The position numbers were made by a program, and so were the translations under genes. A stretch of 46,278 bases of DNA from an uncultured Methylococcaceae bacterium (lineage in GTDB: Bacteria; Pseudomonadota; Gammaproteobacteria; Methylococcales; Methylomonadaceae): NCBI GenBank assembly GCA_903908165.1, contig CAIVQX010000039.1, positions 1-46,278 of the forward strand, written 5' to 3'. Below are positions 8,506 to 17,981 of this stretch, one piece after another (position 1 is the first letter of the stretch; each line of letters opens with the position of its first letter). The notes beneath the pieces were generated by a model, which saw only the letters and a list, made by a program, of their open reading frames with translations, did not search any database and was not told where the DNA came from.

Positions 8506-9231
8506 ATGTTACTTCAATCTATCAAAACCATTCCTGTCCGCGAGCGTTTGATTATGGCATTGGATGTTCCTAGTATTCCCGAAGCACAGGCTTTGGTAGA
8601 TGAACTGGGTGAGTCAGTAGTCTTTTATAAGGTTGGCATGGAGTTATTTATGTCGGGGGACTATTTTGGTTTTATTGAATGGCTTAAGCAACATAATAAA
8701 AAAGTATTTGTTGATCTAAAATTTTTTGATGTTCCTGCAACTGTGGGTCGAGCTATAAAAGCATTAAGTAATAAAGGTGTTGATCTTGCGACTATCCATG
8801 GCAATGATGCCATTATGGAGGCTGCAGTTAAAGAAAAAGGTGATCTTAAAATATTAGCTGTTACAGCTTTAACCAGTTTGGATCGTGGTGATCTTGATGA
8901 TCTTGGTTTTATGTGCGACGTACGCGAATTGGTATTATCTCGAGCGAAACGAGCTTTACAAATAGGATGTGATGGGATTGTTTCCTCAGGACTTGAGGTT
9001 TCTATGCTTAGGGAGGAGCTTGGCAATAAATTGTTGGTAATTACTCCGGGTATTAGGCCCGTTGATAATCGTGAAGATGATGATCAAAAGCGAGTAGTAA
9101 GCGTAGAAATGGCTTTTCAGAATGGTGCTGATTATATTGTTGTAGGGCGACCAATTCGTGATGCTGATAATCGTAAGGAGATGGCTGAAAAAATTCAGGG
9201 ACAGATTTTGGCGCAATTTACACATCTTTAA
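8506..9231 (+). CDS. pyrF: Orotidine 5'-phosphate decarboxylase
   Basis: 241 aa. It converts OMP to UMP, the last step of de novo pyrimidine synthesis. The N-terminus has RLIMALDVPS, followed by the catalytic DLKFFDVPATV (Asp-x-Lys-x-x-Asp array, about residues 68-78). GCDGIVSS, ITPGIRP and ADYIVVGRPI at the C-terminus form the phosphate-binding end of the TIM barrel. His, common between the catalytic Lys and Asp, is Phe here; the three catalytic residues are intact. No strong Shine-Dalgarno is visible before the ATG at 8506. It is not linked to carAB, which lies 24 kb away. Confidence 0.93.
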   Translation: MLLQSIKTIPVRERLIMALDVPSIPEAQALVDELGESVVFYKVGMELFMSGDYFGFIEWLKQHNKKVFVDLKFFDVPATVGRAIKALSNKGVDLATIHGNDAIMEAAVKEKGDLKILAVTALTSLDRGDLDDLGFMCDVRELVLSRAKRALQIGCDGIVSSGLEVSMLREELGNKLLVITPGIRPVDNREDDDQKRVVSVEMAFQNGADYIVVGRPIRDADNRKEMAEKIQGQILAQFTHL

Positions 9232-9307
9232 TTAGTTATATAAGTTATAAGGCATAAAGCCTACCCCCCCCTGATTGTCTTTTCTCCCTTGAGCTTTTTA
9301 TCTATTT

Positions 9308-10036
9308 ATGACATTTGATCCTGCTTTTACATCTTCTTATCTAGTTGCTTTTGTAATGGGTTTGTTCAGTAGTATGCACTGCATAGGGATGTGTGGTTCA
9401 ATTATTGGAACATTAACGCTAAGTCTTAGTCCGGATATACGCAATAGTAAAAAAAGACTATTACCTTTTGTGTTTAATTATAATTTTGGTCGGATTACCA
9501 GTTATACAATTGCGGGTTTATTAGCAGGTACTATTGAGGCTTTATTGACTATGCATTTGGGTGAAACTCATGGGCACAGGTTTTTACAGATACTTTCAGC
9601 CGTTATCATGGCCAGTGCGGGTTTATACATAGCGGGCTGGTTTCCTCGCTTTGCATATATTGAAAAAACTGGAATGTTTTTGTGGAAAAAAATAGAACCA
9701 TACGGTCGCAAACTTATTCCTGTAAAAAACCTGAAACAAGCTTATTTTTTTGGGATGATCTGGGGCTGGTTGCCTTGCGGGCTTGTCTATTCTGCTTTGG
9801 CACTTGCTGCAACAGCAGGTGATGTAAGTAAAAGTGGGTTGACTATGCTTGCATTTGGTTTGGGTACGTTACCCGCCGTTATTGGCGTAGGTATCATGAC
9901 TCAATTACTAACACGGTTATCAAGAATAAAACGTTTCAAAGAGGCTGTTGGTTTGCTTATGATTGTTCTTGCACTATTTGCGGCTTTACCTTGGCTCAAT
10001 CCGATGGCTGTAACTTCCCACATGGTAGTTCATTAA
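9308..10036 (+). CDS. SafE/DsbD-like membrane protein with MHCxGMC motif (probable metal or sulfur-compound transporter)
   Basis: A 242-aa membrane protein of the sulfite-exporter TauE/SafE, DsbD_2-like type. The first helix carries MHCIGMCGS (residues 23-31), and a second Cys-Pro site lies in WGWLPCGLVYSAL; such paired Cys sites are seen in CcoI/CcoS-associated copper-handling members. FGRITSYTIAGLLAGT is another family hallmark. About six helices are visible, with a charged loop at about 115-135. It ends 9 nt before the sigma-54 activator and should be in the same transcript. Copper or thiol chemistry is plausible from the motif but unproven. Confidence 0.75.
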   Translation: MTFDPAFTSSYLVAFVMGLFSSMHCIGMCGSIIGTLTLSLSPDIRNSKKRLLPFVFNYNFGRITSYTIAGLLAGTIEALLTMHLGETHGHRFLQILSAVIMASAGLYIAGWFPRFAYIEKTGMFLWKKIEPYGRKLIPVKNLKQAYFFGMIWGWLPCGLVYSALALAATAGDVSKSGLTMLAFGLGTLPAVIGVGIMTQLLTRLSRIKRFKEAVGLLMIVLALFAALPWLNPMAVTSHMVVH

Positions 10037-10045
10037 ATAGTTCCT

Positions 10046-11029
10046 ATGACCCATTTTTCGTCAATTATTGGACAGTCCCCTTCATTGGATTCTTTAATTC
10101 GCAGTGCTAGTATGGTTGCCGCCACAGATGTAACGGTGTTGCTTAAAGGTGAAACGGGTACCGGAAAAGAGGTATTTGCCAAAGCCATTCAAAAAGGGAG
10201 TGCACGTGCAGATAAAGTTTTTATTACCTTGAACTGTGCAGCATTACCAGAGCATTTAATCGAATCTGAATTATTTGGTCATAAAAAAGGTTCTTTTACG
10301 GGAGCAACTTCAAATAAACCGGGAATTTTTCAAGCAGCTGATGGGGGTACTTTATTCCTTGATGAAATTAATTCTCTTCCCGTTTCTATTCAGGCAAAAT
10401 TATTACGTTTCTTGGAGTCTGGAGAGTGCCTTTCTGTTGGGGAAACTAAGCCTTATACTGTTAATGTTCGTATTATCGCAGCGACTAACGCTGATCTTAC
10501 TAAGCAAGTTGAATTAGGACAATTTAGACGGGACTTATACTATCGACTTGATGTAGTGCCTTTAGAGCTCCCACCATTGGCACAGCGAACAGAGGATATC
10601 GAACATCTCATTGCTCACTTTTTGAATATGATGGTAGAAACACATTCAATTGAGTTGCCAAAATTTAGCAAACAAGCGATAACTGTTCTTAAGGGCTATT
10701 CATGGCCAGGGAATATAAGAGAGTTACGTAATTTGTGTGAAAGACTCAGCATTTTATTCTCGGGAAGAATGATTGATTCGCTTGATCTTCCTAGTGAGTT
10801 CTTTAATCAAGACCAAGGAATTAAGGTCGCAACGTTCACTTTGCCAGAAAATGGTTTGCAACTAGATAGGTTAGAAGCAGATTTGATTAATCAAGCTCTG
10901 AGTCGAACCAAAGGGAATCGTAGTAAGTCAGCTAAATTATTAGGCCTCTCTAGAGATACTTTGCTGTACCGAATGCAAAAGTACGGGTTTAATGCGAAAG
11001 ACAAACTCCTCGATGGGGAAAGTGAATAA
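10046..11029 (+). CDS. Sigma-54-dependent transcriptional activator lacking a sensor domain
   Basis: 327 aa. The AAA+ domain starts almost at once (IIGQSPSLDSLI at residues 7-18). Walker A is GETGTGKE (35-42), the sigma-54 contact loop is GSFTGA (82-87, a Ser variant of GAFTGA), and Walker B is TLFLDE (102-107). A Fis-type helix-turn-helix closes the protein (TKGNRSKSAKLLGLSRDTLLYRM, about 288-313). There is no receiver, GAF or PAS domain, so it resembles PspF/HrpR-type activators controlled by a partner protein or by expression level. It follows the MHCxGMC membrane protein by 9 nt and may regulate that gene or respond to it. The target promoter is not evident in the window. Confidence 0.88.
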   Translation: MTHFSSIIGQSPSLDSLIRSASMVAATDVTVLLKGETGTGKEVFAKAIQKGSARADKVFITLNCAALPEHLIESELFGHKKGSFTGATSNKPGIFQAADGGTLFLDEINSLPVSIQAKLLRFLESGECLSVGETKPYTVNVRIIAATNADLTKQVELGQFRRDLYYRLDVVPLELPPLAQRTEDIEHLIAHFLNMMVETHSIELPKFSKQAITVLKGYSWPGNIRELRNLCERLSILFSGRMIDSLDLPSEFFNQDQGIKVATFTLPENGLQLDRLEADLINQALSRTKGNRSKSAKLLGLSRDTLLYRMQKYGFNAKDKLLDGESE

Positions 11030-11042
11030 TCTTATTTTCTAA

Positions 11043-11789
11043 TCAAGTAACCCTTTGCCGAGCTTGTCTCATAAGGTGCTTTAAATCTTTAACAGTCTGC
11101 GCTAAACCTGAAAATAAGGCTTGAGCAATAATGGAGTGGCCGATATTAAGTTCTATTATTTCTGGTATGGCACATATTTTTTCAACATTATAGAAATGCA
11201 AGCCGTGGCCTGCGTTGACTTGTAATCCAGCACTATTAGCATAATAGGCTGCTTGCCGGATGCGAAACAGTTCTTTGGCCTGTTGTTCAGAATTTTTTGC
11301 TTCGGCATAACAACCTGTGTGCAATTCAATAACAGGTGCTCCGGCTTTTACAGCCGCATCGATTTGTCTTTCATCAGGATCAATAAAAAGAGATACCGTA
11401 ATACCTGCGCTTTTTAAGGCATCACAAGCCCATTGTATACGATTAGGATTGATAGCTATGTCCAGTCCACCTTCAGTTGTTAATTCTTCACGTTTTTCAG
11501 GTACCAGGCAGCAAGCATAAGGAGACACTTTGACAGCGAGAGCAATCATCTCATCAGTTACTGCCATTTCCATATTAAGCCGTGTATGCAGCATATCTTT
11601 TAATTGAAAAATATCCCTATCCTGGATGTGTCGGCGGTCTTCTCGCAAATGGGCGGTGATCCCATCTGCACCTGCTTGTTCAGCAACTAATGCAGCTTGA
11701 ACAGGTTCTGGATAAAGTGTGCCTCTGGCTTGTCTCAGAGTAGCAACGTGGTCAATATTTACGCCCAATAACATAGGTTTGTTGTTCAT
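11043..11789 (-). CDS. pdxJ: Pyridoxine 5'-phosphate synthase
   Basis: 248 aa. It condenses 1-deoxy-xylulose 5-phosphate with aminoacetone 3-phosphate to make pyridoxine 5'-phosphate. The start [18 protein letters not shown] is diagnostic, followed by [15 protein letters not shown] and the C-terminal [11 protein letters not shown] and [12 protein letters not shown]. It is the last gene of the leftward lepA-lepB-DUF4845-rnc-era-recO-pdxJ unit and starts 2 nt after the recO stop. Its end faces the end of the sigma-54 activator across 13 nt with no clear terminator between them. Confidence 0.95.
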   Translation of the reverse strand: MNNKPMLLGVNIDHVATLRQARGTLYPEPVQAALVAEQAGADGITAHLREDRRHIQDRDIFQLKDMLHTRLNMEMAVTDEMIALAVKVSPYACCLVPEKREELTTEGGLDIAINPNRIQWACDALKSAGITVSLFIDPDERQIDAAVKAGAPVIELHTGCYAEAKNSEQQAKELFRIRQAAYYANSAGLQVNAGHGLHFYNVEKICAIPEIIELNIGHSIIAQALFSGLAQTVKDLKHLMRQARQRVT

Positions 11790-11791
11790 TT

Positions 11792-12499
11792 CTATAGGTG
11801 ATGCATAATTTGGTTAATGACAGTTCGACTTTTTAGTGGCTTACCTTGCAAATAAACCGAAATAACGGCTCTCATTAGTATTTTTGCCTCGTGGAGAGTT
11901 TGAGAGTCATTTAAAGCTCTTGATTTTAATGCCAACAAAGTTTTACCTGAGTAGAGTCCTTCTTGTGACTCAATTGGCCCTTGTTCTTCATTATAGTGAT
12001 AGTTAGCTAATGAGTGGACAGCTTTATTGTTGAAGCAATCATAGTCCAGTTGCAGTCCATAACCTACAGTAGCCATTAAATCCAGCTCAAAAATACGTAA
12101 ACTCATTTCAATCTTTGAAGGCTCCAAAAGACACGATAGACAGGTTTCATAAAGTTCAAATACTTCAGGGTGGGGGTCGTATTTATGTAAGAAACAAGTT
12201 ATTAGTTCGTTAACATAAAAACCACAATAAAGTGCAAGTCCTTGTAATTGATCGTATGGTTTGATCATTTCAACATTCGATAAGGTTTTTAATTCAGATT
12301 TACCAAAATAGGATAAATTTAAAGGTCTAAACGGTTGTAGAAGCCCGGCAGTCTGTGATTTGGTTTTTCTTACTCCTTTTGCTAGTAAGGAAACTCGACC
12401 AAAGTCTCGTGTTAATGCATCAATAATAAAACTAGTCTCTCTATATTTTCGCTGTTGCAGTATAAATGCTGGTTGCAAAAAAACAGCGTTACTAGTCAT
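11792..12499 (-). CDS. recO: DNA repair protein RecO
   Basis: 235 aa. It helps load RecA at SSB-coated gaps in the RecFOR pathway. It opens with an OB fold ([33 protein letters not shown]), followed by the helical part ([27 protein letters not shown]). The zinc-binding Cys set found in some RecO proteins is not evident. The start overlaps the end of era by 8 nt, indicating translational coupling. Order era-recO-pdxJ is conserved in gammaproteobacteria. Confidence 0.93.
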   Translation of the reverse strand: MTSNAVFLQPAFILQQRKYRETSFIIDALTRDFGRVSLLAKGVRKTKSQTAGLLQPFRPLNLSYFGKSELKTLSNVEMIKPYDQLQGLALYCGFYVNELITCFLHKYDPHPEVFELYETCLSCLLEPSKIEMSLRIFELDLMATVGYGLQLDYDCFNNKAVHSLANYHYNEEQGPIESQEGLYSGKTLLALKSRALNDSQTLHEAKILMRAVISVYLQGKPLKSRTVINQIMHHL

Positions 12500-13373
12500 T
12501 AAATCCTAGGCTTTGCATAGCGCGCTCATTATCTGACCAGTTCTTTTTAACTTTAACCCAAAGTTGTAAATAGACTTTTTGGCCGATTAGTTTTTCTATA
12601 TCGAAGCGTGCATCTGTACCGACTTTTTTTAGCATATCGCCTTCCTTACCAATGACGATGTTTTTTTGCGTGAGTCGCTCCACCCAAATGATGGCATATA
12701 TTTTAGTAATATTGGGGTGTTCTTCGTAACGTTCTATTTCAACCGTTAAGGCGTAAGGTAATTCATCACCTAATCGTCGAGTCAGTTTTTCTCTGATAAT
12801 CTCAGCAGCCAAAAAGCGCTCAGGTCGGTCAGTAATTTGGTCTTCGGGATAGATTAAATCATTTATCGGTAGCATTTCCATGATCAGGCTTTCAAGTTGA
12901 TCAAGATTAGTTCTCTTTAATGCCGAGATAGGAATCAAATGCTTAAAGGGGAAGCGATGTTGGGCTTGAGAAAAAAATGCTAATATTTCATCTTTGTCTT
13001 TTACCTTATCAACTTTATTGACCGCGAGAATAACCGGTAAACCGACTTGTTCCAGCTTTTTGAAGATAACCTCGTCGTATTCATGCCAAGATAAACCGTC
13101 AATCAACCAAACAATAACATCAACTCCTAGTAGTGTTGTATCAGCCGTCCTGTTTAGGTATCGATTTAAGGCTCTTTTTTCACTATTGTGCATGCCTGGC
13201 GTGTCCATATAAATAGCCTGACCAGCTTCAGTGGTATTAATGCCTAGAATTCGATGTCGGGTTGTTTGGGGTTTGCGTGAGGTAATGCTGATTTTTTGTT
13301 TCAACAAATGATTCATCAGCGTAGATTTGCCGACATTAGGACGCCCAATAAGCGCTACGAATCCACAATTCAT
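12492..13373 (-). CDS. era: GTPase Era
   Basis: 293 aa. It is a Ras-like GTPase with a KH domain that binds the 3' end of 16S rRNA during 30S assembly. Visible are G1 GRPNVGKS (about 10-17), G3 DTPGMH, G4 NKVDK, and a C-terminal KH region with IVIGKEGDMLKKVGTDAR. Length is standard. It overlaps rnc upstream by 4 nt (ATGA) and recO downstream by 8 nt, matching the well-known rnc-era-recO operon. Confidence 0.96.
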   Translation of the reverse strand: MNCGFVALIGRPNVGKSTLMNHLLKQKISITSRKPQTTRHRILGINTTEAGQAIYMDTPGMHNSEKRALNRYLNRTADTTLLGVDVIVWLIDGLSWHEYDEVIFKKLEQVGLPVILAVNKVDKVKDKDEILAFFSQAQHRFPFKHLIPISALKRTNLDQLESLIMEMLPINDLIYPEDQITDRPERFLAAEIIREKLTRRLGDELPYALTVEIERYEEHPNITKIYAIIWVERLTQKNIVIGKEGDMLKKVGTDARFDIEKLIGQKVYLQLWVKVKKNWSDNERAMQSLGFND

Positions 13374-14053
13374 TTATTATCCTTATTCAGTAATTCGAGC
13401 ATAAGCTCTGCTGCCGCTTGTTCGGCTCTTTTTCTGGAGATGCCTGTGCCAACACAAGTGTCTGTAATTATGGGGATACTACATTTGACTTTAAACATTT
13501 GTTCATGCGCAAGCCCTGACATAGTGAGTAAGGTATATTCGGGTAATATCTGTTTTTTTGACTGCATTAATTCCTGCAATTGGGTTTTTGGATCTTTTTG
13601 CCAATTTTCTAAAGATAAGCTATTCAGTTTTTCCGCAAACAAAAACTCTATCCATGCTTGGCAAGCCTTTATGCCTTGATCTTTAAATAAAGCGCCCATT
13701 ATTGCTTCAAGCGCATCTGATAAAATCGAGTCACGACGAAATCCACCGCTTTTTAATTCTCCGGATCCCAACAATAAATAGTCACCGAGTTGATAATGCC
13801 TAGCCAATTCTGCCAATGAGCTTTGATTGACTAAGCTAGCCCTTAGCCTGCTTAAAATGCCCTCACTTGCGTCCGGAAAAAGTTCATATAATTTTTGCGC
13901 AATAACAAAGCCGAGTATGGAGTCGCCTAAAAACTCTAATCGTTCATTATTGTTGGCTCCGGCACTGCGATGGGTTAACGCCATTGTAAAGATTTCTGGG
14001 TTATTGAAGTTTAAGCCTAGTTTTTTACATAATGTCGAGTGCTTTTTTATCAC
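13370..14053 (-). CDS. rnc: Ribonuclease III
   Basis: 227 aa. It is a double-strand-specific endoribonuclease for rRNA and mRNA processing. The signature NNERLEFLGDSILGFVIA (about 36-53) holds the metal-binding acidic residues, with a second acidic site in DALEAIMGALFKD. The C-terminal dsRNA-binding domain ends RKRAEQAAAELMLELL. It starts with GTG at 14053, overlapping the DUF4845 stop as GTGA. In E. coli RNase III cuts its own leader; I did not find an obvious equivalent here. Confidence 0.95.
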   Translation of the reverse strand: MIKKHSTLCKKLGLNFNNPEIFTMALTHRSAGANNNERLEFLGDSILGFVIAQKLYELFPDASEGILSRLRASLVNQSSLAELARHYQLGDYLLLGSGELKSGGFRRDSILSDALEAIMGALFKDQGIKACQAWIEFLFAEKLNSLSLENWQKDPKTQLQELMQSKKQILPEYTLLTMSGLAHEQMFKVKCSIPIITDTCVGTGISRKRAEQAAAELMLELLNKDNK

Positions 14054-14427
14054 TGCTTATTGATCTCCATTACGTCATTAAACGCAACTAAGACACTTAG
14101 ATTGCCAACAATATTTTTAACAACTTCGTATTCAATAACCACTTTTAGATAATTCTCGTGACGAGAGATGGTGATGTTTTCTTGAGTTACATCATTAACA
14201 TAATTCATGTCGAAGTGTTTGCTTAGGCTTTTTCTAATCTCAGATTCACTTTGTTCTTCAATGCCAGGCGTTCTTTTGAGTTCTGATAAGGTGCTCACTA
14301 CTTTACTGTGATCAAGGTAAATGGGGCCTATTTTAAGGCCCAAAAGAACAAAGAATACAATCAGACCAAGAATAAAACTAAGGGAAATAAAAGTAAAACC
14401 TTGTTGCCGTTTTGTATATACAATCAC
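14050..14427 (-). CDS. DUF4845 family small membrane protein
   Basis: 125 aa. It has an N-terminal pilin-like hydrophobic helix (QQGFTFISLSFILGLIVFFVLLGLKIGPIY, about 8-37) and a small soluble domain, matching the DUF4845 proteins that sit between lepB and rnc in gammaproteobacteria. Function is unknown. The start is GTG at 14427 with a weak ribosome-binding site. It overlaps rnc by 4 nt. Confidence 0.85.
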   Translation of the reverse strand: MIVYTKRQQGFTFISLSFILGLIVFFVLLGLKIGPIYLDHSKVVSTLSELKRTPGIEEQSESEIRKSLSKHFDMNYVNDVTQENITISRHENYLKVVIEYEVVKNIVGNLSVLVAFNDVMEINKQ

Positions 14428-14517
14428 TTAAGTGTCCAATCTATTAATTGCCAAGTATAAAAGAGAGAGTTTATTGATGTGGCATTGTCGACCTGACAGG
14501 TATTCCCCTTTTTTACA

Positions 14518-15294
14518 TTATTTTAATACAGTACCAATTCGATCAAAACCTATACCTTTGTTTTGCCAATCCCAGCTCATCCATATAAAAAAAGCTTTGC
14601 CGACCAAGTTTGCCTCAGGAACGGGCCCCCAGTAGCGGCTATCATTGCTGTTGTCACGGTTATCACCCATAGCAAAGTAGTTGTCTTCTGGAACTATATA
14701 TACAAATTCAACAGTTGGCGTACCATTTCTTATTAGAATGCGATGTTCAACACCGGTTAAGTTTTCCAATAAGTCTTCAGCTCCGGACATTTCTTCTCCT
14801 TGCCCCAAACCTTGGTAGCGACCTAATGAAACTTGTTGAACAGGTAGGTCATTGATAGTTAGTTTTTTGTTACTGTAAACAACTTTGTCGCCAGGTAGGC
14901 CAATAATACGTTTGATATAGTCAACGGTGGGGTCCTTAGGGTAACGAAAAACAACAATGTCACCCCGTTTTGGTTCGTTTAGTTCAATTATTTTTTTATT
15001 GATTACTGGGAGCCTTATTCCGTAGGTAAATTTATTAACCAAAATAAAATCACCTACCAGTAAAGTAGGCATCATTGATCCCGAAGGGATCCGAAAAGGT
15101 TCAGCAATAAATGAACGAAGTAGTAGTACTATTAATACTATTGGAAAGAAAGAGCGGGCGTATTCTACAAGAATAGGCTCGTTTTTTTCGTCAAAAACTA
15201 GCCCTTTTGATTTTAGTATCAGTAGGTAACTTCCCCAAATTACTCCTGTAACTACTGAGGCCGCAAATAAATAAAAAGAAAAATCAAAGTCCAT
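14518..15294 (-). CDS. lepB: Signal peptidase I
   Basis: 258 aa. It removes signal peptides from exported proteins at the periplasmic face. Two N-terminal transmembrane helices (about 4-25 and 47-63) precede the catalytic Ser in PSGSMMPTLLVGDFILVNKF (about 71-90). The catalytic Lys lies in the DYIKRIIGLPGDKV segment, and the C-terminal box MGDNRDNSNDSRYWGPVP is intact. It lies 76 nt downstream of lepA in the standard order. It may serve the NorC-neighbour and pentapeptide exports, but it is a general enzyme. Confidence 0.95.
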   Translation of the reverse strand: MDFDFSFYLFAASVVTGVIWGSYLLILKSKGLVFDEKNEPILVEYARSFFPIVLIVLLLRSFIAEPFRIPSGSMMPTLLVGDFILVNKFTYGIRLPVINKKIIELNEPKRGDIVVFRYPKDPTVDYIKRIIGLPGDKVVYSNKKLTINDLPVQQVSLGRYQGLGQGEEMSGAEDLLENLTGVEHRILIRNGTPTVEFVYIVPEDNYFAMGDNRDNSNDSRYWGPVPEANLVGKAFFIWMSWDWQNKGIGFDRIGTVLK

Positions 15295-15370
15295 AATTTA
15301 AATTTTTTAGAGTAGTATGGAGAGCAATAATTTTTAGATGCTCTAATTTAAAGTGATTGATATTAAGATG

Positions 15371-17170
15371 CTATTCTTTGTTTATTTGTAAAACAGCGAG
15401 AAATGCCTCTTGAGGTATTTCAATGTTGCCGACTTGTTTCATTCGTTTTTTACCGGCCTTTTGTTTTTCCAATAATTTTTTCTTACGGCTAATATCCCCA
15501 CCATAACATTTTGCGATTACGTTTTTTCGCATGGCTTTAACAGTTGATCTGGCGATAATTTTTGAGCCTATGGCTGCTTGAATAGCAACTTCATACATTT
15601 GTCGCGGAATAAGATCTTTCATTTTCTCAACCAAATCACGGCCACGATTATTACTTAAATCACGATGTACAATAATTGATAGGGCATCAACCTTTTCGGC
15701 GTTAATCAGTACATCTAATTTAACCAAATCGGCTTGCTGAAAACGTAAAAACTCATAATCAAAAGATGCAAAGCCTCTACTAACTGACTTTAATCGATCA
15801 AAGAAATCTAGTACTACTTCACTTAGCGGTAATTCATAATGAAGTGAAACTTGCCTGCCAACGTACTGCATATCTTTCTGTACACCACGTTTTTCAATAC
15901 ATAAGGTAATGACGCCGCCAAGGTAAGTTTGTGGCACCAGAATGTTAGCTCTAATTATAGGTTCTCTAATTTCTTTAACGGTACCGCCCTCAGGCAATTT
16001 GGCTGGATTATCTACCATTAAAACTTGTTCGGTTTGGGTGATTACTTCATAAATAACGGTCGGCGCTGTGGTAATTAAATCAACGTTATACTCTCTTTCC
16101 AAGCGTTCTTGCACGATCTCCATGTGTAACATACCAAGAAAACCACAACGGAAACCAAAACCAAGAGCTTGAGATGTTTCAGGTTCGAATTGCAAAGCAG
16201 CATCGTTAAGGTTTAACTTATTAAGCGATTCACGTAAAGCCTCATAATCATCTGAACTGACGGGATATAAACCAGCGAATACTCGCGGTTGAACACGTTG
16301 AAAGCCGGTTAGCTGTTCCTCTGCAGGATTATCTGTCCAAGTAATGGTGTCTCCCACCGGCGCACCGAAAATATCCTTAATGCCAGCAACGACGTAACCT
16401 ACTTCACCGGTATTTAATATGTCCTTTTCAAGGCGTTTTGGTGTAAAAACCCCCACTTTTTCGGCTATGAATGATTTGCCGGTAGACATAATTGTAATCT
16501 TTTGTTTTTTACGGATACTGCCATGCATAATTCTGACTAAAGAGACTACGCCCAAGTAACTGTCAAACCAAGAGTCAATGATTAATGCTTGTAAAGGTCC
16601 GTCTATATTGCCCTCAGGAGGAGGTACCTTAATAACGAGTTGTTCCAGAACATCCAGAACCCCTAGTCCTGTTTTAGCGCTAATCATTAGTGCTTCATCC
16701 GCTGGAATACCGATTACTTCTTCAATTTCGGCCATTACACGCTCGGGTTCAGCAGATGGTAAATCAATTTTATTCAGTACTGGAACAACTTCCAAACCTT
16801 GCTCTATTGCTGTATAGCAGTTAGCTACGCTTTGAGCCTCTACACCTTGTGCCGCATCAACAACTAAAAGAGCCCCTTCACAAGCCGCTAAAGATCGGGA
16901 TACTTCATATGAAAAATCGACATGCCCAGGTGTATCAATGAAATTAAGTTGATAGGTTTCACCGTCTTGGGCTTTAAAGTCCAAGGTAACACTTTGAGCT
17001 TTTATAGTTATGCCGCGTTCTTTCTCAATATCCATGGTGTCGAGCACTTGGGCAGACATTTCACGAGCACTTAAGCCGCCACAGATTTGAATAAAACGAT
17101 CTGCTAGGGTTGATTTACCATGATCGATATGAGCGATAATGGAGAAATTTCTGATATGTTTTAGATCCAC
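15371..17170 (-). CDS. lepA: Elongation factor 4 (back-translocase)
   Basis: 599 aa. It is a ribosome-bound GTPase acting in translation and 30S biogenesis. G1 is AHIDHGKST (about 13-21), G3 DTPGHVD and G4 NKIDLP. The C-terminal LepA-specific domain ends [20 protein letters not shown]. The start is GTG at 17170, followed by the canonical [18 protein letters not shown], and no strong ribosome-binding site is seen. It is the first gene of the leftward operon. Confidence 0.97.
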   Translation of the reverse strand: MDLKHIRNFSIIAHIDHGKSTLADRFIQICGGLSAREMSAQVLDTMDIEKERGITIKAQSVTLDFKAQDGETYQLNFIDTPGHVDFSYEVSRSLAACEGALLVVDAAQGVEAQSVANCYTAIEQGLEVVPVLNKIDLPSAEPERVMAEIEEVIGIPADEALMISAKTGLGVLDVLEQLVIKVPPPEGNIDGPLQALIIDSWFDSYLGVVSLVRIMHGSIRKKQKITIMSTGKSFIAEKVGVFTPKRLEKDILNTGEVGYVVAGIKDIFGAPVGDTITWTDNPAEEQLTGFQRVQPRVFAGLYPVSSDDYEALRESLNKLNLNDAALQFEPETSQALGFGFRCGFLGMLHMEIVQERLEREYNVDLITTAPTVIYEVITQTEQVLMVDNPAKLPEGGTVKEIREPIIRANILVPQTYLGGVITLCIEKRGVQKDMQYVGRQVSLHYELPLSEVVLDFFDRLKSVSRGFASFDYEFLRFQQADLVKLDVLINAEKVDALSIIVHRDLSNNRGRDLVEKMKDLIPRQMYEVAIQAAIGSKIIARSTVKAMRKNVIAKCYGGDISRKKKLLEKQKAGKKRMKQVGNIEIPQEAFLAVLQINKE

Positions 17171-17466
17171 TGTGTTTTAACTGATGATAGGTTTTGAGGT
17201 GTTATTTCTTAAGGTGATTTTGCCCACTTTGGTAAGTAATTATATCAGACTAAGTTATAAGCTAAGGAATGTTTCTCTAAAAAGTAAAGATTGAAAATTT
17301 TTTGTAAGGTAGGCTCAATTCTGAGAGTGGTTTGTGGTATTTTTCGATATTTTGCAACAATAAAATATGTAAATACTATGAAAAGGATTTTTCAGGTCTA
17401 CAAATAGTACAAAAACAGATCTGATGGTAAAATGAAATTTTAAATAAGTTTAACCTTAGGAAGAAT
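17171..17466. other. Divergent lepA / cupin intergenic region
   Basis: 296 nt of AT-rich DNA separate two divergent genes and must hold both promoters. AGGAAG (17458-17463) is the cupin ribosome-binding site. I see no tRNA, sRNA-like structure or convincing -35/-10 pair to name. Confidence 0.4.
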
Positions 17467-17757
17467 ATGAGCAAAATTACCATTGAACATAACCCCAGTG
17501 AAGAAAGATTAAAAGAGTTGGGCGTTTCTAATTGGGCGATCTGGGAAAAAGAAATTTCTAAGTTTCCAATAGATTTTGATGAAACTGAATGTGCTTATGT
17601 TTTGGAAGGTGAAATACTGGTAACACCAGCTGAAGGTGAGCCAGTACGTATTCTGCCAGGTGATTTAGTAGCATTTCATGCTGGTTTGGACAGTCAATGG
17701 GAAGTAATTAAACCATTACGTAAGCATTACAGTTACGATTATCCAAATGGACTTTAA
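17467..17757 (+). CDS. Small cupin (DUF861-type) protein
   Basis: 96 aa, a single cupin barrel. ETECAYVLEGEILVTPAEGEPVRILPGDLVAFHAGLDSQWEV covers the two cupin motifs. It lacks the usual His-x-His pair in motif 1, so metal binding as in dioxygenases is doubtful. This matches the Cupin_3/DUF861 family of EutQ-like proteins of mostly unknown role. The ribosome-binding site is strong. No operon partner: the RND gene begins 224 nt downstream. Confidence 0.8.
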   Translation: MSKITIEHNPSEERLKELGVSNWAIWEKEISKFPIDFDETECAYVLEGEILVTPAEGEPVRILPGDLVAFHAGLDSQWEVIKPLRKHYSYDYPNGL

Positions 17758-17839
17758 TTGCTGAAAATAGCTTGTTGAAGAGATATGTTTCTTTTTGACC
17801 TAGAGTATTAGCGGTATTTCTGCTAATAAACCAAACAAT

Positions 17840-17870
17840 CTGGTAGATACGGGTCATCAGTGTCTATCAG
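17840..17870 (+). terminator. Possible weak terminator after the cupin gene
   Basis: Arms 17840-17847 and 17863-17870 pair over 8 bp with one G-U pair, followed by ATTTT. The loop is long (15 nt) and the U-tract short, so termination is only possible. Confidence 0.3.
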
Positions 17871-17981
17871 ATTTTGGCTTTGAAAAAAAATAGAAGTAAT
17901 CAGTTTCTTTATCTCTCTTTCTCAATGTGTAGGACATAATTTAGATCTTTACTGAAATAATGGTCAGGGTATCGACAAAAA

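Noticed and set aside
9264-9271. C8 tract between pyrF and the MHCxGMC gene as a phase switch
   Set aside because: It is outside both coding regions and about 36 nt from the next start; no promoter spacing effect can be argued.
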